Below are positions 51,665 through 61,158 of a stretch of 64,000 bases of DNA, piece after piece. Source of the DNA: Methylorubrum rhodinum (lineage in GTDB: Bacteria; Pseudomonadota; Alphaproteobacteria; Rhizobiales; Beijerinckiaceae); NCBI RefSeq assembly GCF_014199935.1, contig NZ_JACHOP010000024.1, positions 22,078-86,077 of the forward strand. Reading direction: 5' to 3'. A program made the translations under genes and the position numbers. Each line of letters opens with the position of its first letter. Position 1 is the first letter of the stretch. The notes below the pieces were generated by a model that saw only the letters and a program-made list of their open reading frames with translations, searched no databases and was not told where the DNA came from.

Positions 51665-52423
51665 TCAGTTCGTCGCGGTCTGGCCCTGCGTGCCCGAATC
51701 GTTCGGGCAGCGCGGATGGCCGCCGGTGGTCGGGGTGGCGCCGGAGGTCAGGGTGATCGTGTCGGTCTGGGCCGGCGGCACGAGGCCGAGGGTGGTGCGG
51801 ATGCGCCACGCCACCGAGTGGTCGGCGCAGGCGGTGTCGCCGGAGACGCCGACGCCGCCGACCTTGGTGCCGCGGGTGTAGAGGCCGAGGCCGCCGCCGA
51901 AGGTGATGGTGCCGCCGACGCGCCGGCCGATCATCGGATCCTGCGCCGTGCCGAAGAGGCCGACATTGCCCTCGTAGGCGCCGGTCGAGTCGAGCACGTT
52001 GCCGCCCTCCAGGCCGAACAGCGGGTTGCCGCCGCTCGGGCTCGGCTGGACGAAGCCGTAGAGCTGCGCGGTGGAGAGGGGGCCCTTCGGCGCGTTGAGG
52101 CTGAGGCCGTTGGCCGTGAAGGCCTTGGCCGCGGCGATCTGGCGGCTGAGCAGCCACTGCGCGTAGACGTCGGCCCCCGAATACGCGACGGCGCAGACGG
52201 TGCCGGCGCGGTTCACCACGACCGCCCAGTAATCGTTGTTGAGGCCGGTCGAATCGGCGGCGGCCGCCTGGGTCACTGCGGACTTGAGATTGGCATAGGT
52301 CACCGGGCAGTCCGGTGCGGCCGTCTGTGCCGCGGCCGGGGCTGCGATCGAGATCAGCATTCCGGCAAGAAGTGCGCCTCCGAGGACTGTGGCCGTCCCG
52401 GTCCGTTGCTTTGAATAAGACAT
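51665..52423 (-). CDS. Secreted GlcG/HbpS-family haem-binding-type protein
   Basis: 252 aa. A signal peptide (ATVLGGALLAGMLISIAAPA then AAQ) leads to an HbpS-type domain enlarged by insertions: WAVVVNRAGTVCAVAYSGAD, LLSRQIAAAKAFTANGLSL and VGGVGVSGDTACADHSVAWR. It is probably periplasmic. ATG at 52423 directly precedes the signal; a frame extension to 52516 adds nothing recognisable. It is a second GlcG/HbpS member besides the gene at 41557. Confidence 0.88.
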   Translation of the reverse strand: MSYSKQRTGTATVLGGALLAGMLISIAAPAAAQTAAPDCPVTYANLKSAVTQAAAADSTGLNNDYWAVVVNRAGTVCAVAYSGADVYAQWLLSRQIAAAKAFTANGLSLNAPKGPLSTAQLYGFVQPSPSGGNPLFGLEGGNVLDSTGAYEGNVGLFGTAQDPMIGRRVGGTITFGGGLGLYTRGTKVGGVGVSGDTACADHSVAWRIRTTLGLVPPAQTDTITLTSGATPTTGGHPRCPNDSGTQGQTATN

Positions 52424-52698
52424 TTCCCAACCCTCTGTTGGGCTCCGCAGAGCCGGCTCCGCGAATCGAATCGTCGCGGAGTCATGACCGACTACCACGG
52501 AGATGTATTTTCGCAAATATTCACCGTTAACCGCGGATTAAGATTTTGCCGATTTACGGAAATGGCTGTCTTTTGATTTATCCGTGTCTGTAGAGATATC
52601 GTCGAATAATAGCATCCCTGTCCGGACTCACGATGAGTCCGGTCCCGCCAACCTGCCCGCGGCGGCGCCGCGAAGAAACGTCCGTCGTCGCGCCCCTC

Positions 52699-53577
52699 CT
52701 ATCCCGACCACTCCACGACGAAGTACGGCGCGAGCTTGGCCGGCGCCCGGGTGATCACCGCCTCGGCCCGGCGCGCCGCGCCCGCGCCGCAGCGCGCCTC
52801 CAGGCGGATGCGGTGCGCGCCGCCGCCCTTGGTCGCGACGAAGCTCTCTTGCGCCTTCAGCAGCGGCAGGATGCGCGCCGGCCCGTCGGGGCGGCGGCGC
52901 AGGGCGAGGATCTGCTGGGCGAGGGTGGCCCGCATGCCCGGCAGCGCCAGCAGCACCGGCAGAGGCGCGCTCGTCACGTCGACCTTGCCGCCGGGATTGT
53001 TGACGGTGACGAGCGGGGCGAGCGCCTCGGCCTCGGCGGCGGTGATTCCGGCAAGCCAGCGCAGCTCGCCGATGCTGCGAAACCCCTCGCGGCGATGGGG
53101 GCGTGCGTTCCCCTCGGGCGTGCGCAGGGCGGCACCCGGGGAAGACTGTCCGTCCTTGGGCTCGTAGCGGTCGCGCCACGCCACGACCCGCGCCGAAAAA
53201 TCCTCCGGCCGGAGGCTGCGCCCGCCGACGGCGCGGTAGGCGGCGGCGAGCAGGGCCGGATCGGCGCCGTTGAGGTCGATCCGCCCCGCCTCGTCGGTGA
53301 CAGACAGCGTCACCATGCCGGAATCGAGCCGGATCTCCTGGCCGTCGATCAGGGCCGGGGGCACCTTGAGGGCGTAGAGTTCGTAGGCCGCGAGATCGAG
53401 CCCGGCCCGCACCAGCCCGTCCAGCGCAAGGTCGTCGGACTTCGCCTGCACGCCCTCGAAGGCGGCCCGCACCAGCACGGTGGTGCCGCCGAGCAGGCTC
53501 GCCAGCAGCGCCATGACGCCGAGCACCGCCACGAGGATGAAGCCGTCGCGCCCGCCCCTGGCCGTCGTCGCGCGCAT
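52699..53577 (-). CDS. gspK: Type II secretion minor pseudopilin GspK
   Basis: 292 aa. The prepilin-type N-terminus is GRDGFILVAVLGVMALLASL. A large periplasmic domain follows with GspK features: RIDLNGADPALLAAAYRAVG and VDVTSAPLPVLLALPGM (helix-hairpin-like). GspK caps the pseudopilus tip with GspI and GspJ. It is the last gene of the cluster; only two bases separate it from gspJ. Core gsp genes are not in the window. Confidence 0.88.
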   Translation of the reverse strand: MRATTARGGRDGFILVAVLGVMALLASLLGGTTVLVRAAFEGVQAKSDDLALDGLVRAGLDLAAYELYALKVPPALIDGQEIRLDSGMVTLSVTDEAGRIDLNGADPALLAAAYRAVGGRSLRPEDFSARVVAWRDRYEPKDGQSSPGAALRTPEGNARPHRREGFRSIGELRWLAGITAAEAEALAPLVTVNNPGGKVDVTSAPLPVLLALPGMRATLAQQILALRRRPDGPARILPLLKAQESFVATKGGGAHRIRLEARCGAGAARRAEAVITRAPAKLAPYFVVEWSG

Positions 53578-53579
53578 GG

Positions 53580-54359
53580 TCAGTTCCGCCTCTGGGAGGC
53601 GGCGCGTTCCTGCGTCACCGCGTTGAGGATGGCGCCGACCGCCGCGTCGTCGTCGGCCCCGCCCTCCTCGGTGCGGCTGCAGTAATGCGTGCGCGCCCGC
53701 ACGCAGCCGGGCTCGGCCTCGGTCAGGACCGGCACCCGCAGGGACGAGGCGACGTCGCCGGTGCCGGGATCGGCAAGCCCCACCCGCACCGCCGCCGGCG
53801 GCGGGGCGGCCTGCGGCCACGCGTCGACGATCAACTCGGGCGTCGTGTCGCTGCGCGGGACCATATAGGCGAAGCGGATCCGCGCCGGCCCCTCGTAGAG
53901 CACCCGCTCCGGGCCGAAGGCGAGGGCGCCGGGGCCGGGCAGGCCGGGCGGCAGGGGCGCCTCGGCGCGGGTCAGGCGCCCGCCCGTCCCGTCCCCCTCG
54001 CTGCGCAGCAGCACCGCCACGGTCTCGCGCAAGGCACTGCCGTCGGCGGCGGGCCGGTCGAGGGCGAAGAGCAGGCGCCAGGGCTCGCCCGCGAAGACGA
54101 AGCGCTCCCGGTCCGGCCCGTCCCAGCGGGCGCGCGCCATCCGCCGGATGTCGCGCGACAGCGCCGACAGGCCCTGCTCGGTCCGCTCCAGCCGGGCGGT
54201 GCGCTCGGCGAGCGAATCGGCTTGGCGCAGCATCAGCCGGGTGAGCGAGCCCAGGGCGAGCAGGATCGCGGCGCTGATCGCCAGCACCGCCAGCGCCTCC
54301 ACCATGAGGAAGCCGCCGCGGGCATCGCGCCGGGGGCGGCGGGCGCGGGCGGCGCTCAC
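53580..54359 (-). CDS. gspJ: Type II secretion minor pseudopilin GspJ-like
   Basis: 259 aa. The prepilin signal is GGFLMVEALAVLAISAAILL. The rest is a beta-rich periplasmic domain (SRDIRRMARARWDGPDRERF; AFGPERVLYEGPARIRFAYM). GTG at 54359 overlaps the gspH stop. I favour GspJ over GspI from its length and its place before gspK. Confidence 0.8.
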   Translation of the reverse strand: MSAARARRPRRDARGGFLMVEALAVLAISAAILLALGSLTRLMLRQADSLAERTARLERTEQGLSALSRDIRRMARARWDGPDRERFVFAGEPWRLLFALDRPAADGSALRETVAVLLRSEGDGTGGRLTRAEAPLPPGLPGPGALAFGPERVLYEGPARIRFAYMVPRSDTTPELIVDAWPQAAPPPAAVRVGLADPGTGDVASSLRVPVLTEAEPGCVRARTHYCSRTEEGGADDDAAVGAILNAVTQERAASQRRN

Positions 54360-54814
54360 GGGCGGCCCTCGTCGAGATCGACCGCCGCGGTCAGGCCGTC
54401 GATCCGAACGGCGAGCAGGCCCCCCAACCCCGGACGCGCCAAGAAGATTTCGCCGCCGTTGGCGGTGCCGTCGGGGAAGAAGCGCACCCCGCCGGTCAGC
54501 CCCTCCGAGATCCGGACGGACATCCGCGGCGGCAGCGCCACGGCGCGCTCCGAGGCGCCGGAGCGCAGGATGCGTTCGGCGAGGTCGACGCGGGCGACCA
54601 CCGGCACCCCGCCGGCCCGCGCCGCGTCGCGGTCGGCCCGCAGCAGGGCCATCACCTCGTAGGCCTTGATCCGCAGGGACGTGCCGCTGTCGCGGGGCGA
54701 GCGGGGGAGCGCCAGCGTCGCCACGAGGCCGATCAGCGCCAGCGCCAGCACCGTCTCCAGCAGGGTGAAGCCGGCTCGACGTTCGATTGATCGGGAGGCG
54801 GCGCGCATCGCCAA
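54356..54814 (-). CDS. gspH: Type II secretion minor pseudopilin GspH-like
   Basis: 152 aa. A classical prepilin N-terminus (ERRAGFTLLETVLALALIGL) precedes a small domain containing YEVMALLRADRDAARAGGVP and VRFFPDGTANGGEIFLARPG, as in GspH/FimT. TTG at 54814 has an AGG site five bases upstream; ATG at 54808 is the alternative. It sits 7 to 13 bases after the upstream small secreted protein. Confidence 0.82.
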   Translation of the reverse strand: MAMRAASRSIERRAGFTLLETVLALALIGLVATLALPRSPRDSGTSLRIKAYEVMALLRADRDAARAGGVPVVARVDLAERILRSGASERAVALPPRMSVRISEGLTGGVRFFPDGTANGGEIFLARPGLGGLLAVRIDGLTAAVDLDEGRP

Positions 54815-54821
54815 CCGCGCC

Positions 54822-55160
54822 TCAGGGCTCGGCCGCGGCGGAGCGCGGAGGCGCGAAGCGGCGCAGGTCGATCGGCCAGCCGCCCTCCCCCGTTTCGGAC
54901 GCCGTGCGGTCGATCTCCTCGGGCACGCCGAGAACGAGGGTGCGGCTGCGCCCCGCGCCTCGGGGCGGGCGGATCACCGCGTCGGCCTCCGGCCGTCCGC
55001 CTCGTCCCCCGCGCAAGGGGCGGGCGGAGAAATCCATGCCGACCTCGGATCCCGACAGGCCGGCCCGCGGCAAAGTCTGCGCGGCGCAGGGGCCGACGAG
55101 CGCGGCAGACCCCGAGCACAGGCCGAACAGGACGATCAGCGCCGGCCGCAGGGGAGTCAT
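54822..55160 (-). CDS. Small secreted protein, first gene of the pseudopilin cluster
   Basis: 112 aa. The signal peptide PALIVLFGLCSGSAALVGPC then AAQ is followed by a Gly/Arg-rich stretch and an acidic segment (LVLGVPEEIDRTASETGEGG). No family recognised. It is co-oriented and tight with gspH, so it may be an accessory T2SS component. ATG at 55160 is chosen because the signal peptide starts there; the longer open frame upstream is featureless. Confidence 0.65.
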   Translation of the reverse strand: MTPLRPALIVLFGLCSGSAALVGPCAAQTLPRAGLSGSEVGMDFSARPLRGGRGGRPEADAVIRPPRGAGRSRTLVLGVPEEIDRTASETGEGGWPIDLRRFAPPRSAAAEP

Positions 55161-55509
55161 CGACGGGGAATCCGATGAGCGAACGATTTCAGCTATAGGC
55201 TGTGCCGTTCGGGTCGTCCCACGCACGGCAAAGCGTCCCGCCGAGAAACCGGCCGCGTGGGATTTCGGCAACATCTTGGGGCGCCGGTCGGAATCCCTCG
55301 AATGAGGTATGGGCCGGCCCGAATGTCTGTCCGTATACAGTCTTGAGGCCGAGGCGCGTGCCGGATCGCGCGCTTCGTCCGCCTCTTTACGGCTGCGGCA
55401 TCGCGGCGCGTGGCTGTTCCGGAGCGTATCCGGACATAGAACGGAAACATGGCCGAGGTCCGGTGGCCCCGGCTTCGCCATTGCCCTCAGCCCCCGCCCA
55501 AGGTCCGGC
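55161..55509. other. Gene-free divergent promoter region
   Basis: 349 bases between the pseudopilin cluster (leftward) and the RND permease (rightward). Open frames crossing it have no homologous features. No operator palindrome or regulator gene was seen. Confidence 0.5.
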
Positions 55510-58500
55510 ATGGGTCTCGTCCAGTACGCGCTCAAGTTCCGCATCACGACCTACGTGCTCGCCGTGCTGATGATGCTCGGCGGCGTGGGCGCGGTCGTCG
55601 TGACGCCGAAGGACGTGCTGCCCACCGTCGACATCCCCGTCGTCGTCGTGGTCTGGACCTATACGGGTCTGTCCGCGCCCGAGATGGAGAAGCGGATCAC
55701 GACCTATTCCGAGTTCGGAATCTCCAACAACGTCAACAACATCGCCCGGATGGAATCGACGAGCCTGCAGGGCACGTCGATCATGAAGATCTACTTCGAC
55801 CAATCGGTCAGCATCGATCTCGCCATCGCCCAGATCGTCTCGTCCACGAACTCGATCCGCGCCCTGATGCCGCCCGGCGTGCAGCCGCCGGTGATCGTGC
55901 GCTTCTCCGCCTCCTCGGTGCCGGTGATCCAGCTCGCGCTGACCTCGACCAAGGACAGCCTCAACAAGGTCTACGACTACGCGCAGTACCGCATCCGCCA
56001 GCGGCTGACGCAGGTGCCGGGCTCGACGCTGCCCTCCCCGTTCGGCGGCGCGCCGCGCCAGATCATGGTCGATCTCGACCTGCATGCCCTGCGCGCGCTG
56101 GGCCTCACGCCGCTGGACGTCACCAACGCCGTCACCCAGCAGAACCTGACGATCCCCTCGGGGCTGACCAAGATCGGCGAGCAGCAATACCCGGTGCAGA
56201 TGAACGCGACGCCCGACGCGATCGCGAGCCTCAACGAGATGCCGATCCGGGTCGTCGGCGGCCAGCCGGTGCTGGTGCGCGACGTCGCCTACGTCCGCGA
56301 CGGCGGCCCGCCGCAGGTCAACATCGTGCGCGCCGACGGGGCCGCCTCGGTGCTGATGCGGGTGCTCAAGAACGGCACCGCCTCGACGCTCGACGTGGTC
56401 AACAACCTCAAGGCGGCTTTGCCCGACATCCGCGCGGCGGCCCCCGAGGGAATGGAGATCAAGCCGCTGTTCGATCAGTCGGTCTTCGTCTCCGCGGCCA
56501 TCGAAGGTGTTCTGCACGAAGCCGCCATCGCCGCCGCGCTCACGGGGCTCACGATCCTGCTGTTCCTCGGCTCGTGGCGCTCGACGCTGATCGTGCTGGT
56601 TTCGATCCCCTTGTGCATCATGACCTCGCTGGCGATCCTCGCCGCGCTCGGCCAGACCATCAACGTGATGACGCTCGGCGGGCTGGCGCTCGCGGTCGGC
56701 ATCCTCGTCGACGACGCGACGGTGGCGATCGAGAACACCTATCGCCTGTTCGAGGAGGGGCGCCCGTTCCGCAATTCCGTGGTCGAGGGCGCGGCCGGCA
56801 TCGCCAAGCCCGCGCTGATCTCGACGCTGTCGATCTGCGCCGCCTTCGTCTCGGTCTTCGCGCTCACCGACACCCCGAAATACCTGTTCACGCCGCAGGC
56901 GATGGCGGTCGTGTTCGCGATGCTGACCTCCTACCTGCTGTCGCGCACGCTCGTGCCGGTGATGATCGACGTGCTGGTGGAGCGCGAGTACCTCCAGCAT
57001 CACGGGCGCGCGGACGCGGCGCCGCGGCAGGGGCGGATCGTGCGCGCCGCGACGTGGCTGACGCGGCCGGTCTTCCGGCTGGCCGGCGGCTTCCGCCGCC
57101 GGTTCGAGGCGTGGTTCGCCGATTTCCACCGCGGCTATGTCGGGCTGCTGCACGTGGTCCTGCGCCGCCGCTTCGCGACGCTGACGCTGGTCGGCCTGCT
57201 GTTGGCCGGCACCGGCGTGCTGTTCGTCCACACCGGCCAGGACTACTTCCCGCAGGTCGAGTCGAGCCAGATGACGCTCCACCTGCGCACGCGCCCCGGC
57301 ATGCGCATCGAGACCGCCGAGCAGACCTTCGCCGAGGTGCAGAAGGTGGTGCGCGAGGTGATCCCCGACGAGGAGATCGGGCAGATCCTCGACAATATCG
57401 GCCTGCCGTCGAACAACTACAACTTCGCCTTCTCCGACGGATCGTTCGTCTCGTACAACGACGGGCAGATGCTGATCGACCTGAAGGAGGGTCACGGCCC
57501 GGTCTCGGACCACATGCGTCGCCTGCGGGAAGTGCTGCACGAACGCTTCCCCGACCTGATCGTCTATTTCCAGCCCTCCGACATCATCACCCAGATCCTC
57601 AATTTCGGCGTGATCGCGCAGATCGACGTGCAGGTCTCCGGCCGCAACCTCGAGAAGGATCTGGCCGCCGCCCGCCGGATCGAGGCGCGGCTGAAGGCCA
57701 TGCCCGGCCTCGTCGACGTGCATCTCCACCAGATCGTCGACGTGCCGCAATTTTTCATCGACGTGGACCGGCGGCTGGCCTCCGAACTCGGGCTAACCCA
57801 GCAGCAGGTGGCGCAAAGCCTCAACGTCTCCCTGTCCGGCTCCTTCCAGGTGACGCCGAACTTCTGGTCCGATCCGAAGACCGGCATCCCCTACCAGCTC
57901 TGGGTGCAGACGCCGGAATACCGCAACGATTCGCTGACCGCCTTGCAGAACACCCCGCTCTTCGCCCGCGCCTCCGCGACCGGCGGGTTCGGGCCCGGCG
58001 CCCTGACGCTGCTCTCCAGCGTCGCCACCATCACCCGCCAGCCGACCCAGACGGTGATCAACCACGTCAACACCCAGCCGACCTTCAACGTCTACGCCGC
58101 GGTGCAGGACCGCGACCTCGGCTCGGTGGCCCGCGAGATCGACAGGATCGTTCAGGAGGAACAGAAGGCACTGCCGGCGCCGGACAAGATCACCGTGCGC
58201 GGCCAGATCGAGAACATGCGCTCGGCCTTCTTCCGGCTCGGCATCGGGCTCGCTATCGCGCTCGTCGCCGTCTACCTGCTGATGGCGGTGAACTATCAGA
58301 GCTGGGGCGATCCCCTCGTGGTGTTGGCGGCGCTGCCCATCGCCTTCTGCGGCATCGTCGCGGCCCTGTTCGTCACCAACACGGCCTTCTCGATTCCCTC
58401 GCTGTTCGGCGCGATCATGTCGGTCGGCATTGCCTCCGCGAACTCGATCCTGCTCGTCACCTTCGCCAAGGAACACCGGGAGGCCACCGGCTGTTCGGCG

Positions 58501-58746
58501 TTCGAGGCCGCCATCGCCGCGGGCGAGACGCGGCTGCGCCCGGTGCTGATGACGGCGGGCGCGATGTTTTTGGGATTGATCCCGATGGCGCTCGGCACCG
58601 GCGAGGGCGGCGAACAGAACGCGGCTCTGGCCCGCGCCGTGATGGGCGGCATCGCGCTCGGCACGCCCTCGACGCTGCTGTTCGTGCCGTTCCTCTACAC
58701 CCTGCTGCGCCGCGGCGCGGTCAAGCCGCTTCAGGATTATGTCTGA
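55510..58746 (+). CDS. RND-family efflux permease
   Basis: 1078 aa, full length, with about twelve transmembrane helices and two large periplasmic loops. The start VQYALKFRITTYVLAVLMML and the proton-relay motif ALAVGILVDDATVAIENTYR in TM4 are typical. The HAE-1-type fold is clear, but the group (with DYFPQVESSQMTLHLRTRPG) is the one often annotated as an acriflavine or heavy-metal-type transporter in Methylobacterium. ATG at 55510 is chosen over 67 upstream codons without features. Its adaptor follows after a repeat. Substrate unknown. Confidence 0.93.
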   Translation: MGLVQYALKFRITTYVLAVLMMLGGVGAVVVTPKDVLPTVDIPVVVVVWTYTGLSAPEMEKRITTYSEFGISNNVNNIARMESTSLQGTSIMKIYFDQSVSIDLAIAQIVSSTNSIRALMPPGVQPPVIVRFSASSVPVIQLALTSTKDSLNKVYDYAQYRIRQRLTQVPGSTLPSPFGGAPRQIMVDLDLHALRALGLTPLDVTNAVTQQNLTIPSGLTKIGEQQYPVQMNATPDAIASLNEMPIRVVGGQPVLVRDVAYVRDGGPPQVNIVRADGAASVLMRVLKNGTASTLDVVNNLKAALPDIRAAAPEGMEIKPLFDQSVFVSAAIEGVLHEAAIAAALTGLTILLFLGSWRSTLIVLVSIPLCIMTSLAILAALGQTINVMTLGGLALAVGILVDDATVAIENTYRLFEEGRPFRNSVVEGAAGIAKPALISTLSICAAFVSVFALTDTPKYLFTPQAMAVVFAMLTSYLLSRTLVPVMIDVLVEREYLQHHGRADAAPRQGRIVRAATWLTRPVFRLAGGFRRRFEAWFADFHRGYVGLLHVVLRRRFATLTLVGLLLAGTGVLFVHTGQDYFPQVESSQMTLHLRTRPGMRIETAEQTFAEVQKVVREVIPDEEIGQILDNIGLPSNNYNFAFSDGSFVSYNDGQMLIDLKEGHGPVSDHMRRLREVLHERFPDLIVYFQPSDIITQILNFGVIAQIDVQVSGRNLEKDLAAARRIEARLKAMPGLVDVHLHQIVDVPQFFIDVDRRLASELGLTQQQVAQSLNVSLSGSFQVTPNFWSDPKTGIPYQLWVQTPEYRNDSLTALQNTPLFARASATGGFGPGALTLLSSVATITRQPTQTVINHVNTQPTFNVYAAVQDRDLGSVAREIDRIVQEEQKALPAPDKITVRGQIENMRSAFFRLGIGLAIALVAVYLLMAVNYQSWGDPLVVLAALPIAFCGIVAALFVTNTAFSIPSLFGAIMSVGIASANSILLVTFAKEHREATGCSAFEAAIAAGETRLRPVLMTAGAMFLGLIPMALGTGEGGEQNAALARAVMGGIALGTPSTLLFVPFLYTLLRRGAVKPLQDYV

Positions 58747-59050
58747 TGCGCTCCTTTGGTGAACGCGCCGGCCGCCTGCGCATCCCCTCTCCCCGCACGC
58801 GGGGAGAGGGCCGCGACGACCCCGTCGTCGTCGCGGCGAGGCGGCAGCCGAAGGTGAGGGGGAGTTTTCGGAGGAGCCTCATCCGGCCAAGCTCCCTCAC
58901 CGCCGCTTCGGCTTCGCCTGCGCTTCCTGCATGGACGACGGGGTCCATGCAGGCCTCTCCCCGCGTGCGGGGAGAGGGGGGAGCCCGACCGAGGCCGAAC
59001 GATTCATACGGCAGCGGCATGATCAGAGCGTACGACGACAGGATCGGCCG
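58747..59050. other. Gene-free gap between RND permease and adaptor
   Basis: 304 bases, mostly taken by the palindromic repeat at 58785-58977. No separate promoter stands out, so the adaptor may depend on read-through from the permease. Confidence 0.5.
58785..58977. repeat. 193-base multi-hairpin intergenic repeat
   Basis: There are three clear hairpins: CCCTCTCCCCGC/GCGGGGAGAGGG (58785-58810), CTGCATGGAC/GTCCATGCAG (58928-58952) and CCTCTCCCCGC/GCGGGGAGAGG (58954-58977). The end hairpins are copies of each other, so the element is a large inverted structure. It lies within the permease-adaptor transcription unit. Confidence 0.8.
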
Positions 59051-60325
59051 GTGAGCCAGCTCGACAAGATGCCCCCCGGCGAGATCCCGCCACCCCCGCG
59101 CAAGCGCGGCTTCGTCCTCGCCGCCCTCGTGGCCGCGGGGCTGATCGCCTGGGGCGCGCACGGCCATGCCGAGCGCGCGGCCCGCGCCGAGGAGACGCAG
59201 CGCCGCCAGAATTCGTTCGTCCCGAAGCTTCGCACCGTCGAGGCCAAGCGCCTCGAAGGCCCCGTCTCGCTCACCCTGCCGGGCCAGACCGAGCCCTTCG
59301 CCACCGCCCGCATCTTCGCCCGCGCCACCGGCTACATCGCCGAGCGCCGGATCGATCTCGGCTCGCGCGTGAAGAAGGGCGACGTGCTCCTGCGCATCGC
59401 CGCCCCCGATCTCGATCAGCAGCTCGCTCAAGGAGAGGCGCAGCTCGGCCAGCTCCAGGCGCAGTTGCTGCGCGCCAAGGCGATGGTCGATCAGGCGAAG
59501 GCCAACGTGAACCTCGCGCAGGCGACGAACTCGCGCACCTCGACGCTCGCCGGCCAGGGCTGGGCCTCGAAGCAGAACGCCGACAACACCCAGGCGGGGG
59601 TGCTGTCGCAGGCCGCCAACCTCGCCTCGGCCGAGGCCGACGTGAAGGTGGCCGAGGCCAACATCAAGGCGCAGGAGGCCACCGTCGGGCGGCTCAAGGC
59701 GCTGACCGGCTTCGAGATCGTCACCGCGCCCTTCGACGGGGTGGTGACGGCCCGCAACGTCGATGTCGGCGACCTCGTCCAGGCCGATGCGGGCTCGGGC
59801 ACGCCGCTCCTGTCGATGGACCGGGACGACGTGCTGCGCATCTCCGTCAACGTGCCGCAGAACGCGGCGGTGGGCGTCCAGCCGGGAATCGAGGCCACCA
59901 TCAAGGTCCCGCAGATGCCCGACCGCACCTTCACCGGCAAGGTCGAGCGCTCCTCGGTGGCGCTGCTCGCCTCCTCGCGCACGCTCACCACCCAGGTCGA
60001 CGTGCCGAACCCCGACCGGACCCTGCGCCCCGGCCTCTACGTCTACGTCACGCTGGCGATCCCCCGCACCGGCGCCCCGACGGTGGCGGTGCCGGCCGAG
60101 GCCCTGGTGTTCAACCAGGGCGGCACCCGCGTGGCGCTCGCCCGCGAGGACGACACGGCGACCTGGGCCAACGTCCACATCGCCCGCGACAAGGGCACCA
60201 CCGTCGAGATCGACCAGGGCTTGGTCGGAGGCGAGCGCCTGATCCTCAGCCCCCCCGCCGACCTCAAGGAAGGCGGCCGCATCGCGCCCCAGCCGGAGAA
60301 GCCGACGCATTCGGCGCAGAAGTGA
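59051..60325 (+). CDS. RND efflux periplasmic adaptor subunit
   Basis: 424 aa. One N-terminal membrane anchor (FVLAALVAAGLIAWGAHG) precedes a membrane-fusion domain: GYIAERRIDLGSRVKKGDVL (lipoyl-like half), a helical hairpin (QQLAQGEAQLGQLQAQLLRA) and the second half VTAPFDGVVTARNVDVGDLV, then beta-barrel and C-terminal modules. The GTG at 59051 is the only sensible start. It should pair with the permease upstream; no outer-membrane channel gene is present. Confidence 0.92.
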   Translation: MSQLDKMPPGEIPPPPRKRGFVLAALVAAGLIAWGAHGHAERAARAEETQRRQNSFVPKLRTVEAKRLEGPVSLTLPGQTEPFATARIFARATGYIAERRIDLGSRVKKGDVLLRIAAPDLDQQLAQGEAQLGQLQAQLLRAKAMVDQAKANVNLAQATNSRTSTLAGQGWASKQNADNTQAGVLSQAANLASAEADVKVAEANIKAQEATVGRLKALTGFEIVTAPFDGVVTARNVDVGDLVQADAGSGTPLLSMDRDDVLRISVNVPQNAAVGVQPGIEATIKVPQMPDRTFTGKVERSSVALLASSRTLTTQVDVPNPDRTLRPGLYVYVTLAIPRTGAPTVAVPAEALVFNQGGTRVALAREDDTATWANVHIARDKGTTVEIDQGLVGGERLILSPPADLKEGGRIAPQPEKPTHSAQK

Positions 60326-60365
60326 ACCCGTTCCGACCCCTCGTCCCGAGAGGTGATCCCACCCT

Positions 60366-60415
60366 CCCCCTCATCCTGAGGTGCCCGCCGAGGCGGGCAC
60401 CTCAGGATGAGGGGG
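60366..60415. repeat. Palindromic repeat (CCTCATCCTGAGG family)
   Basis: 24-base perfect arms (60366-60389 and 60392-60415) are separated by two bases, opening CCCCCTCATCCTGAGG. The core equals that of the outer arms at 35295-35408, so it is a second copy of the same dispersed family. It lies 41 bases after the adaptor stop and may terminate that transcript. Confidence 0.85.
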
Positions 60416-60518
60416 TTGGGCGGGATCGGGGTTATCCGTCGGACTTTCGGCCGGTTGCGCGCGCCGCCCGTCTCGGCTCACATCCCGGCCGGAAACGCCC
60501 CTCACACAAGGCCACGCC

Positions 60519-61115
60519 ATGACCGATCTCAAGACCCTGCGCAGCCTCTCCGGCTTGCCGCCGGAGCCCGCCGCGCTCAAAGGCTCGGCCCTGCTGATGA
60601 TCGACCTGCAGAACACCTATCGCGAGGGCGTGATGCGGCTGGAGGGGGTCGAGCCGGCGATCCGCGAGGCGGCGGCGCTGTTGGATCGGGCGCGGGCGGC
60701 CGGCATCCCAATCTTCCACGTGCGCCACGATGCGGGGCCGGGCTCGCCCTACGACATCACCGCGCCCATCGGCCAGATCAGCGACGAGGTCGCCCCGCGG
60801 GACGGCGAGGCGGTCGTCACCAAGGCCTATCCGAGCGCCTTCGTCGGCACCGACCTCGAGGCGCAGTTGAAGGCGGCCGGCGTCGCCGACGTGATCGTGG
60901 CGGGCTTCATGACCCACATGTGCGTGAACTCGACGGCGCGCAGCGCCTTCAGCCTCGGCTTGCGCCCGACCGTCGTGGCGTCGGCCACCGCCACCCGCGC
61001 CCTGCCGGGGCCGGATGGCAGCACGGTTCCGGCGGCGGCGCTCCAGGCCGCGAGCCTCGCCGCGCTCGCCGACCTGTTCGCGGTGGTGGCACCGGACGCG
61101 AACGCGATCCGGTAG
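60519..61115 (+). CDS. Isochorismatase-family cysteine hydrolase
   Basis: 198 aa. The catalytic triad is visible: Asp29 in LLMIDLQNTY, Lys102 in VVTKAYPSAF and Cys135 in GFMTHMCVNSTA. HVRHDAGPGSP lies between. Family members include nicotinamidases and other amidases; the substrate is not assigned. It begins after the palindromic repeat and is convergent with the exonuclease gene. Confidence 0.92.
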   Translation: MTDLKTLRSLSGLPPEPAALKGSALLMIDLQNTYREGVMRLEGVEPAIREAAALLDRARAAGIPIFHVRHDAGPGSPYDITAPIGQISDEVAPRDGEAVVTKAYPSAFVGTDLEAQLKAAGVADVIVAGFMTHMCVNSTARSAFSLGLRPTVVASATATRALPGPDGSTVPAAALQAASLAALADLFAVVAPDANAIR

Positions 61116-61158
61116 GCCCTTCCGCGTTCGGGCTGCCTCGATCGCCGCCGGCCCTGCC

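Noticed and set aside
55387..57750. Long minus-strand open frame opposite the RND permease
   Set aside because: It is a shadow frame with Arg/His/Asp-rich composition. The plus-strand permease is certain.
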